64,000 nt of DNA, from contig JALIZF010001485.1 in assembly GCA_029948255.1 (NCBI GenBank), positions 260,001-324,000 on the forward strand. The letters run 5' to 3'. Below the pieces are notes generated by a model. It searched no databases, was not told the DNA's origin, and was given only the letters and a program-made list of their open reading frames with translations. The position numbers were made by a program, and so were the translations under genes. Source of the stretch: Telmatactis stephensoni. Lineage: Eukaryota > Cnidaria > Anthozoa > Actiniaria > Isophelliidae. The first letter of the stretch is position 1. Every line of letters starts with the position of its first letter. Shown piece after piece: positions 56,101 to 64,000 of this stretch.

Positions 56101-59100
56101 TATTTAGTAAACTATAACATGCAAAATGCTATTGAAGGAGAAATGGAATCTATTTGTTATTCATATAAGGGTATATTAAGCGCACTTGGTCGAGAACTCT
56201 GTGTGATTATCGTAAACATGAAGAGATGATATTGTTTTGATGAATATTATATAAAACAGATTCTATTTTTTCATTGGGTCTGTACTGTAATAAATGTACA
56301 GAAAATGTAAACACGTGGTGAGAACAACAGTCAGCCATTAAACTACATCTTGTGGTGTACTTTTTTGTTCTCACCACATTTTGACATCAACTGTGCTTCT
56401 ATTAGAGTACAAATGCATGGAAAAATGGAATATATTTGTTGAATAACAAAAATATTTGCATTGAAATGTTCCAAACAATCAGAGCTTGTATATTGTATCA
56501 TCTGTGCCTGTGCATCTGTACTTTAATAACACACAGATCTCCACCAATTAGATTACGTTTTATTAATAACACACAGTTCTCCACCTATCAGAGCACCATG
56601 TAATATTCCATTATTATTTAAAATTTATTATATGTTACCTAATAACACTTACCAACATTCACCTCAAATACCAGGTCACTGGCATCAGTGGAGTCACAGT
56701 ATTTATTGATGGCATTCATCATTACGTTAAGTTGTTCAACATCAGCAAGTCTTTGTACCATAAAGTATGATGGGTCTTTAATGTGGGTTACTTGAACTAA
56801 TTCATGACGATCTATAAATTCAAATAAGAAGTACATCAGCTGGATATAAATGTGAAGCAAGGGTGGCCAAGCGGTGAGAGCGCCAGTCTGTAACCGCTGT
56901 GGTCGCTCGTTTGATCCCCAGATGGGGCATCACATGTGGCTTGAGTTTCTTGTTCGTTCTCTCCCTTGCTTCGAGGGTTTTTTCTCCGGGTTCTCTGTTT
57001 TTTCCTCCCTCAGTAAAAATGAACTAGTTTCGATCTAAGCTGTGCTCCGTGATCAGACATGGGTCGTATGGTGGCTGCTACATGTATGTGTATGTAAATT
57101 TTGTATGTAAATGTGTGATTGTTCAATTGTCTTGTAATGAAAGTGCCCTTTGTAAATCTTCGACTCGATCATGTTGAGCTGTGCCCTTCATAATTCAGCA
57201 CTTAGCTGCAAGGAAGGGTGATGAGCTACTCCTAATTTTAATTAATTAATTTAATTAATTTATTTATTTGTAAATTTTAAGTCCTGTATGTACACACGTT
57301 GACATAGTATGGAACTTTGAACTTCTTTGAACCATAAGTTTGAGTTGGAGTGTATTCCATCACCTTAATAGTTCCAAAACTGATTGTAATACAGCAGTAG
57401 TTTTCATTACAAATACCCTGCACGCCAACCACACTGCTAGAACATACTCAACTAAATGCAAAAGTGGCCTACAGTTTAACATCCCTAACTGGGAAGATGT
57501 GAAGATCTACTGTAGCTTTTTGTAGATGTAATTAGAAAAGCTGTGGTCCTTCTCCATTTTTATTAATGAAGACCCTGCACATTCTAGCTGGGCAGGGAAT
57601 CAACCCCAACCTTCCACAAGAAAAACTGAGCCAACTGGGCAGAAGCCTTATCTGCTCCATAATAATTATTTGAACTCTGAATGACTTGGACCCATAATGG
57701 GAAAGGAAGAAAAGATATTCAGTAAACTCACAAGGGATTGAAAGCATTTTTCTTGCAGCCTGTGTGCGATGTCCTTTGTTCATGATGTCACTATCGTCAT
57801 CCTCTTGAAGATCGTCTTCACTATTTAGACTCTCATTACCCACTTCTGATTCCTCTATCTTGTCTTCTTCACTAACATCTGAAAGTTTCTTCATCTCCAG
57901 TCTTATCAACAATAAATTTGGTTACTTTAACTAAATTGTGTACAATAATTTAATAATGATTTTAAAAGGGCACCAATGCATGAAACTTTGCCAAAATATA
58001 TCAAAGTTCAGACATCGAAAATCACTTAGGCCATTTTCATGATGATCCCTTCAATAATAACATAACAATTTCCTTGTTAGTTGTTTCTTTAATCAATAAT
58101 TTGTTTTAATGACCAACCCTTTGGGCCCATGGACTATCATCAGAGTATATGAAGTTGCAAAATGTAGATGAACAGGTGTAGATGTAGATGTAGATGTAAA
58201 AGAAATTATAATCTGAGTATGACACTACCTACAACTTACCCTGTACTATGTATTTCTTGAACATTACCATATGTTTGAAGGGATTCAAAATGTTCTTTAT
58301 CATATGAGAACCTAAAACAGAACACACCACTGACTATAGAGAAGATTTTGTATGAGTGGGAAAACAGCACTATATGGTCACTGCATGGTTACGTCAGGAA
58401 TTTCAAATGTTTTGTAGACATCATATATAGCACAGACACAGCCACGGCACAGCAGTCTGTTTACCACTCAAGTAAAATCTGCTCTATTCAGTATTCTAAA
58501 ATGAGGATGTCAGGAAATAGTGTAGTTAATGATTTTCTAGGGGTGTGTGCCCAACATCCAATCCCCCCCCCACACACACCTCCACCTCCTGTATCTGTGT
58601 CCCATATGCACATTATTGCATTGAAGCCACAATGATTTGTCCACCATCATCCCAAAGCTGTCTCAGCTAAGTCACATATCAACTTCACAAGTTCTTCCTA
58701 AACCCTTCATCATTTCATATTTACCTTGACGTCTCTTCATGGCTTTTGGAAATTTTCACCGCAAAACAAGGTAGATCTTTAAGATCATCAAGTTCACTTA
58801 TAAACTATAAAAAAAAAAGAAATATTTGTGTGTTTACCTTTTTATATTAGATAACTTTATGGTTAAGTTTGTATGAATTGGCGATATCTCTCACCTTCTT
58901 GGATTTACTGACAAGTGTAGTAGGTTCAAGCAGAGCATCCTCGAGTTCTAGTATGAAAATAAAAATGTCATCATTATTATCATCATCATCATCAAAACTG
59001 TGGATTGAAGAGAACCAGGTGGATCATCTATCAATTTTGTCAGCAAGATAGTAAAAGGGACAAATGAAAATAGAAGAACATATCACAAGAAATCTTGACA

Positions 59101-62100
59101 GCAGATGATTTCATTTTGATTTCTTTTGTTTCTCTTGTTTCATTCTTCAAATTAATGAGAATAAAGAACCTAAATGTCAAACTTACCTATCAATAAATTT
59201 CTAGTTTTTCTCAAACTCTCTGCAAGACTCTGTAAAAATAGACAGTAATACTAAACATGTCGAGGCAAACAACAGAAAAAACAAGAACTTTTTTTCTATT
59301 CCCCAAGCAATCAGTTAATATGTAGTTTATCAAACAGTCATGTAAAGGCTATTAGTATGTGAAATTTTCTATTTTTTGTTAGGTCAGGTCATGCATAGAT
59401 AGCCACTATTATCAGGTTATTGACCAAGATTTGTCTCTTAGAGTATGAACGCTAAAAGCATGTAACAAATAGTATTAAATAGTGCTGTTTTATGCTAATT
59501 CCACTGTTTTCTATAATTGTTTAAATAGCGCTATTTAGTACCAAATTGTGCAAAAGTATTCCACACTTTTTGTGTTTGTACTCTATCTGGAGCACTGACA
59601 AAGTAACATATTTTAACAATCTTTTGGCTTTACCAGCTCCAGAGACTCTTCACTGCTTTGAGCAGCTTCAACACCTTTAATCAATGCATTCTCTCTAAAA
59701 ACAACAAAAACTCAATTAGATAGACATACACAGACAGTTGGGCAGTTAAAAAGTTAGAGACAAAAAAGGCAGTCAGGAATGACAGACTGAGAGACAGACA
59801 GGCGAGATTATTAATAGAGACCTTAAGAAACTATGATGGCAAGGATGACGACAACTTACAAGGGCATAAGACAGCCTTAATTACAATTAAAATTCACTAA
59901 CTGCACATGCAAATGAGCAGAGCTGTAAAGAAATAAACTGTTTTTTACAAAAATACAACAAAAAAGTCAAGATTTCATGCTCTGTAGAGGACAGAACTTG
60001 AGGATGTGAGGATGCAAACCAGTTTTATTAATTTCCATTCGGACAGAAAATTTCTCTTCCACTGCCATTCATTTCAAAACTCTGAGTGAGAATGTCAATT
60101 GAAAACAAATATGTAAAAAAAACATTGAGTATTTCACATATTAAACTCTTCTTTAATGTCCAATCTTCCCTGCCGTTGTCGTCATGCATGCTTTAATGTC
60201 TCTAATAAGCAGTGCATATAGATACTGTAGAAAGCAGGAAAGTAACACTAGACAGCCACTCAAACAGATAAGCAGAAAGACAGCTCCAAAGACATCAGCA
60301 GAAACCACTCACCTAACTTGTAAAGTAGAACTCAACAGCTGAAAGTGGTCTCGTATCTCCTGGACTAAATTTGATTTCTCTGATACATTTTGGAACAAAA
60401 CTTCTCTTATTTTCTAAAAATGAATGCAAATTAAAAAATATCAGTGCAATGTAAAGTAGAACATGAAAGACAAAATCCTTTCAACCTTTTAGACTCAAGA
60501 GAAGAATGTAAATATAATAAAGCACCTTCTGAGATTTGTCTAAATATTTCAAAATAGTTTTTCCTTCAGCAAGACCCTCCTTTAAGTTTTCTTTGATGCA
60601 GTCAGCCTTGAAAATAAAAATAAAGACATTAATAGTAAAAAGGAGATTTCTCTAAGAGAGATTTGACTGGAGAAGGAGATTTGATCAACCATGGATGGCA
60701 CTACTGTGCCAACACAGTTTTGGTCCTAGGCTTGTATGACTGTGAAAGTGGCACCACACAGTCACAGCACTGTTACGGCATGAATTTCAAATGTTTTTAT
60801 AGATGCATGGCATTGCACTGACATGGTCACGGCACGGTCCATTTCACACTTATATGAAAAGTGCTTTACAGCAATTCAGATAGTTATTGATAACTATGCC
60901 CTAGTTTGTGGAAACCCCAAATGTTTATAATTCAGTTAAACTCATCACAAGTAGATGAGCCTGGCATTGGTGCTTGGGTGGGAGATGCCTTGCAACTCGG
61001 TGGTAGCTAGCGATATCAAAATCGGTTAGCACCCAGCTAGGTGAAATTGAATAGCAACTAGCGTCAGCTATCTTCTTGCATGACTCGCATGAGGCGAAAA
61101 ACGCTAAGTGTGTTACTGCCGGCCTTGAGGGGCGAGGCTATTATCGACATACGCTTGCGATAAATGGCAACTTGGTTCAGGTTTAACTTTGCTTAAATTT
61201 TATTTAACCACATTTATTTACAGGCAAGTATGTTTAGATGTCTTACCACATTAGTTATAGGTACAACATTATGACGTTCACCAACAACCACACAATGTGC
61301 ACACACAGGCATGTTTTCATCCTTGTCATAGAATTCCAAGGGACGATTATCATGTACAGAACACCCAATAGTGGACTTCTCAGCACTAGAATGAATAATA
61401 GGTTAAACAAAATCAAATACTGATAAAGAGATCGATGATGATAAAAATGAGGTAGTGATGTGGTAGAATGATTTTGTCTAGTTTTTTGCTCCATTTTTCT
61501 CAAACTGGTCATCATCATTGGACTTCTCCATGTCTAAATATCAATGGCTGGTCATTTGATGAGAAAAAATATCCAAAAAAAATTACACAGATTTCATTTG
61601 ACAGTCATATTTTTTTTTTCATAGGCACCCTTCATGTGTATTATTTGGTAAAGTAATGAGAGCAGATTTCGTATGACTGTGAATTTCCACACATAATGAC
61701 TGAATGTGTATACATGCACTAATCAACAGATTTTCTAAAGTTCATTTCAGTCTCAGATTCTATGTTTTTAAGGGTCAGTGTTTGTGCAAATAGGTAAAAA
61801 ATATAAAAAGGTAAAGCACAATATTTAGCATCGGTGGTTCCTTCAGCTAGAATTGAGCTGGTCCCCAGAACCCCCCTCTCTCTATCAGTGCTCCATTTGA
61901 AGGGTATTTAAAGCTACTTAAAGCAACACAGAATAGGAAGAAGTCAAAACAAGTGTGAGGTGACTGGGAATCAAACTCAGGCCTCTCACTTCAGAAAGCC
62001 GTGCACTAACCAACTGGGCTACACTTGCTCCTTATATATATATGGTATATGCAGTAGTATTATTATAATTTACTGTGTAAAACAATCAAGTTACAACAAC

Positions 62101-62257
62101 AAAACTCACCTTGCATAAAGCAATGGTAAAGGTTGATGTTTACGAAGGATATGTGACATAGAATGGACCTTCTCAAAGCACTTGACACAAAAGACACATT
62201 CGCACTTTGTACATCTGTTTGTTGCTGACGCACTGAAGCATTCTTCACATTTAAGGT
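41535..62257 (-). CDS. RNF17: RNF17/TDRD4-like B-box and multi-Tudor protein (5' incomplete)
   Basis: Likely germline piRNA-pathway scaffold. Exons 5' to 3' (minus): 62110-62257, 61247-61385, 60526-60606, 60313-60413, 59634-59694, 59187-59229, 58895-58947, 58725-58804, 58240-58311, 57732-57901, 56653-56811, 55898-56066, 54810-54894, 54646-54717, 54112-54271, 53559-53674, 52930-53032, 52624-52683, 52144-52259, 51720-51782, 51599-51656, 48743-48854, 48295-48410, 46982-47260, 46703-46887, 46127-46246, 45965-46051, 45150-45355, 44289-44578, 43096-43234, 42277-42457, 41535-42113; 1466 residues without a break. Order: two B-box-like zinc motifs (CEEC..CTKCECVFCVKC; CSVH..CAHC..RH), coiled coil, then four extended Tudor modules with cores YMDFGNSE, YVDYGNSE, YVDFGNSE and YIDYGNSE. 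SVRDALVFLEVARF matches the RNF17 SLRDALVFMELAKF. Acidic linkers and tail. The first exon lacks a start codon; a RING exon may lie beyond the right edge. Confidence 0.87.
42589..43025. mobile_element. Nested GATGCACAGATGACGTCAAAATG elements
   Basis: ACTCTAACAGATGCACAGATGACG and several inverted ATTTTGACGTCATCTGTGCATC segments are stacked in one RNF17 intron; diverged relatives occur at 40870-41060 and 56281-56600. The repeat carries the CRE core TGACGTCA. Confidence 0.65.
44828..44872. repeat. (ATTC)n microsatellite
   Basis: About nine copies of TTCA/ATTC after TATATAAATAAAGTTCATTC, a layout typical of a retroelement 3' tail. Intron of RNF17. Confidence 0.85.
45445..45810 (+). pseudogene. Relics of reverse-transcriptase GVPQG motif (non-LTR retrotransposon)
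   Basis: Four clear copies and one weaker copy of the non-LTR reverse-transcriptase motif GVPQGSxLGPLL occur in 365 bp, in different frames with stops between: about 45449 (weak), 45499 (CVPQVSVLGPLYY), 45569 (GVPQGSIL), 45726 (GVPQGLVLG) and 45770 (GVPQGLVSGPL). No full domain survives. Followed by the 3'-tail repeat at 45838. Intron of RNF17. Confidence 0.6.
45838..45957 (+). repeat. Retroelement 3'-tail-like repeat, second copy
   Basis: ACCTAAGCTCTCGGTCTACC TCGGTTTG, then GTAAAGCGCTTAGAGCAGAT CTGGATAGGCG and a TTA/ATT run. Near-identical in reverse at 53165-53280. Ends a few bases before an RNF17 exon (45965). Confidence 0.7.
48877..50748. mobile_element. 1.87-kb foldback element with nested internal duplications
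   Basis: The outer ends ACAGGAGTCAGATTGTTTTTGG and their inverse CCAAAAACAATCTGACTCCTGT are flanked by TTAAAA on both sides (48871-48876, 50749-50754). Just inside are ATTATTAATCGAAAT palindromes. Each arm contains a unit of about 350 bp twice in tandem (TTTCTCCGCCC..TTTGCATATTGATCAAG..TTTGTTTATCAGTGT), so there are four copies in two orientations. It fills most of the RNF17 intron 48855-51598. Confidence 0.85.
50825..50944. mobile_element. GAAAGGGCATAACGATAACA hairpin element
   Basis: GAAAGGGCATAACGATAACA CGATCAATTTGTTACCAAACG mirrors its complement across a loop of about 35 bp. Immediately follows the 1.87-kb foldback, same RNF17 intron. Confidence 0.88.
51026..51191. mobile_element. TAGTCCAGAACTGGACCCAC MITE
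   Basis: TAGTCCAGAACTGGACCCAC TTT on the left mirrors AAAGTGGGTCCAGTTCTGGACTA on the right, with GCGCGCGCG clusters inside. Intron of RNF17. Confidence 0.88.
53165..53310 (-). repeat. Retroelement 3'-tail-like repeat, third copy
   Basis: Reverse orientation of 45838-45957: AAT run, CATTTATATAGCGCCTATCC AGATCTGTTCTAAGCGCTTTAC, then CAAACCGAGGTAGACCAAGA. Intron of RNF17. Confidence 0.7.
53706..53822. repeat. (GGAGA)n microsatellite
   Basis: About 23 pentamer units directly upstream, on the coding strand, of the RNF17 exon at 53559-53674. A second tract with the same unit lies at 53997-54066; 53830-53990 between them is AT-rich. Confidence 0.95.
53997..54066. repeat. (GGAGA)n microsatellite, second tract
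   Basis: About 13 units of the same pentamer and phase strand as 53706-53822, in the same RNF17 intron, about 45 bp from the exon at 54112. Confidence 0.95.
54932..55238. mobile_element. TATAGTCAATTGAAGAAACG palindromic element
   Basis: TATAGTCAATTGAAGAAACG TTGTC mirrors GACAACGTTTCTTCAATTGACTATA; AAGCTGAGACCGAAATGGTG also pairs inside. Stem over 100 bp. Intron of RNF17. Confidence 0.88.
55514..55729. mobile_element. AATAGACCATTT MITE, copy 2
   Basis: AATAGACCATTTCATGGTTG to AACCGTGAAATGGTCTATT, with CTCAGCCTCGACAG and CTGTGTAATAT pairings; sibling of 18535-18752. Intron of RNF17. Confidence 0.85.
56866..57225 (+). mobile_element. tRNA-derived SINE, family B-like, long copy
   Basis: GGTGGCCAAGCGGTGAGAGC (A box) and CTCGTTTGATCCCC (B box), then TCTGTTTTTTCCTCCCTCAG TAAAAATGAA shared with 8433 and 15771, and a longer 3' body. 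Intron of RNF17. Confidence 0.75.
57998..58056. mobile_element. TTGAAGGGTT MITE, partial copy 3
   Basis: Only the right half remains: CAAAGTTCAGACATCGAAAA TCACTTAGGCCATTTTCATG..CCCTTCAAT. Intron of RNF17. Confidence 0.6.
58338..58485. mobile_element. AGCAGATTTCGTATG MITE, copy 7
   Basis: AGAGAAGATTTTGTATGAGTG to ACTCAAGTAAAATCTGCTCT, with core TTTCAAATGTTTTGTAGACA. Intron of RNF17. Confidence 0.83.
60731..60852. mobile_element. AGCAGATTTCGTATG MITE, copy 8 (and a half copy at 61661)
   Basis: TTGTATGACTGTGAAAGTGG to CACACTTATATGAAAAGTGCT, with core TTTCAAATGTTTTTATAGAT. A lone terminal segment, AGAGCAGATTTCGTATGACTG, lies at about 61661-61682. Introns of RNF17. Confidence 0.78.
61886..62034 (-). 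mobile_element. SINE family C, copy 4
   Basis: On the plus strand CTCCATTTGAAGGGTATTTA..GTGACTGGGAATCAAACTCAG..CCAACTGGGCTACACTTGCTCC; same family as 16578, 16836 and 19752. Intron of RNF17. Confidence 0.75.
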
Positions 62258-64000
62258 CTGGAATTCAATTATATAATATAAGCTAAGTAAATGAATGAAT
62301 GAATGAGTAGTGAATGAATGAATAAATGAATGAATGAAAGGATAAATGGATGGATAAATGGGTTGGTGGATGAATAGATTGAACAAATAAATACATGAAG
62401 GAAGGAATGGACAAAGGAATAAAAAATGAATGAATGAATGAGTGAGTGAATGAATGAATGAACAAATGAATGAATGATGGAACAGATGAATGAACAAATG
62501 AATGAATGGATGGAGGAATTACTAAACTGATGATTTGATACTACTAAGAACAAACAATCACCAATACTGCTATGAGCAAAATAAAATCAAAAATATGAAT
62601 GAATAGCTAAATAAAGAAATGAATAATGAATAGAAGGATGGATAATATGGATACTATTTATGGAGGAAGTAGACTCCAAAAATCAAATTTAGTTTGTTTG
62701 CTTTAAATGACCAAAGGAAGTCCACAAAAGCCCTATTATCTGCTTTGAAATGACAGGCAACATGGTCCATCTCTATTATAAACAAAGTATTTTTTTTTAA
62801 CCTGTCACCAGGAAAAAAAAATCGCATGGTAGGATATGAACAGTTAACTCTCCTTGAAGATGGCCAAGCATACAAATATTAGCAAACATAAAGCAAACAT
62901 TTTCAGGAAATACTCAAAAAATTTGTTGAAGGTTGACCATAGCTGATAATAATATTTGTAAAAGAACTAAAAAATTAATGAACCATTTAAACTTTGTTTG
63001 TTTTTACGCTATACAAAATGCAATTTTATTATTATGATTTCTCTAAATCTTATTCATTCATTCATTCATTCATTTATGTCTATTTTATTTTACAAGATTT
63101 CTCAAAACAAAACAACGGCTGGGATATTCACAGAGCAAAGCTCCAATAACGGGGTTCTTAATTATCACACATGTTTAGCTACATATAGTTATTATGAAAT
63201 ATTAATATCATTTATTAAAAGGACATCTGTACATCTTTATGATGAAAATAGTGCCCAAAAGATACTTGAAAGGGTCCTTTATCACACATATTGTCTAGCA
63301 ATTATTATGAAATATTAAATATTAAAAGGCCATCTGTACATCTTTAAAATCTGTAAAGACGAAACTATAGTGCCCTGAAAGATTCTTGACAAATAAGCGT
63401 AAAAAAGAAAAGAAAAAGATAAGTGCGTAAAGGACAATTAAAATGGTTAAAACCTCATGACATGAGGTTTAAACAAAGTCTTTTGCCGTCCAAGAAAAGA
63501 AAATATCATTTCCATGTTTTTCTTTTTAATCCTCTTGAGAAATATTTCTTTTTTTGAAATAACTTTCATTAACAAACTAAGATGAAGATCCTTTGCTTCC
63601 TTAAAGAGGATCCAAATTGATCTTTCCTGAATCCACATGGCTGACCACAAAACAATAGATTCACATCAAAGCTGGGGTGAAAAATCTATACTTTCATTAT
63701 TTTATCTTCTCAGCCTGGACTTGAATCTGTTCTTTTGAGATCAGTTATGTGAATTTGAAAAAGGTATTGGAAAATGTTGTGACACTTAAATATATTATTA
63801 TCTTAGGCTACATCCACATCCTACATCTACAAGTTTATCCTGATAAGCTTGAATTTTTTCTCTATTTTCACTATCCTTATTTATAATGAAACAGCTGCTT
63901 TTAGACAAAAGAAAATTGGATAAATTGCTCTTTGTTTTTTAAAATTTCACAACTTCCAATTTAGCCAATCATCGACGTGTGGTTTCAGAAAACATCCAAT
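62258..64000. other. Right-edge intron of RNF17 (no exon seen)
   Basis: ATGA/GAAT microsatellite at about 62284-62510, AT-rich sequence, an ATTC run at 63050-63075, and a tandem duplication of about 125 bp at 63161-63400 (TTATCACACAT..TATTAAAAGG.CATCTGTACATCTTTA). The B-box exon at 62110-62257 needs an upstream exon with phase 1; none with a RING motif is visible here. Confidence 0.55.

Noticed and set aside
62063..62553. HSFIHSF-type repeat frames (minus strand)
   Set aside because: Translation of an ATGA/GAAT microsatellite; only the B-box exon 62110-62257 is supported.
1..64000. Bacterial or viral origin of any segment
   Set aside because: Spliced genes throughout, no operon structure, no viral structural or replication gene seen; the only reverse-transcriptase traces are non-LTR relics.

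Overview
The window is nuclear DNA of an animal with intron-dense, AT-rich genes in which short interspersed repeats fill almost every intron and spacer. Gene content (NDC80, SKA3, PPIL4, RPF2, an RNF17/TDRD4-type multi-Tudor protein), exon structure and the abundance of small palindromic elements and tRNA-derived SINEs fit an anthozoan cnidarian (coral or sea anemone). That taxonomic call is inference; nothing here names a species.

Layout, left to right. 1-2800 (-): a three-exon gene running off the left edge, with N-terminal C2H2 fingers and a tyrosine-recombinase-like catalytic region (Crypton-like), broken by a 1-nt frameshift. 2801-4976: spacer with a palindromic element, an array of a GTTACAAAAAGGAAC motif and a roughly 615-bp pure ATCC microsatellite. 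4977-11980 (+): the C-terminal half of NDC80; its N-terminal CH-domain exons were not found. 14694-23194 (-): complete PPIL4, 12 exons. 23656-26949 (+): complete SKA3, 7 exons, head-to-head with PPIL4. 27639-32187 (-): RPF2, 10 exons, with a 1-nt homopolymer frameshift. 32188-37305: repeat-rich spacer. 37306-38625 (+): an intronless 439-aa protein I do not recognise. 38842-40615: a 1.77-kb near-perfect palindrome between TTAA sites. 41535-62257 (-): 32 exons of an RNF17-like protein (two B-boxes, coiled coil, four extended Tudor modules), continuing beyond the right edge.

Functional links. NDC80 and SKA3 are both microtubule-binding outer-kinetochore proteins; SKA is loaded on NDC80 through Cdk1-phosphorylated Thr-Pro sites in SKA3. 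Here they sit about 12 kb apart with only PPIL4 between them, and the SKA3 exon carries the expected Ser/Thr-Pro cluster. RNF17 belongs to the germline Tudor/piRNA group, RPF2 to 60S ribosome assembly, PPIL4 to nuclear RNA processing.

The most unusual structures are repeats: two foldbacks of about 1.8 kb, at least eight copies of one 145-bp palindromic element, an inserted element whose 5-bp target duplication is proved by a paralogous empty site, and a row of reverse-transcriptase motif relics. Exon boundaries were read by eye from GT/AG signals, reading-frame continuity and recalled family sequence; they give continuous frames except where stated.
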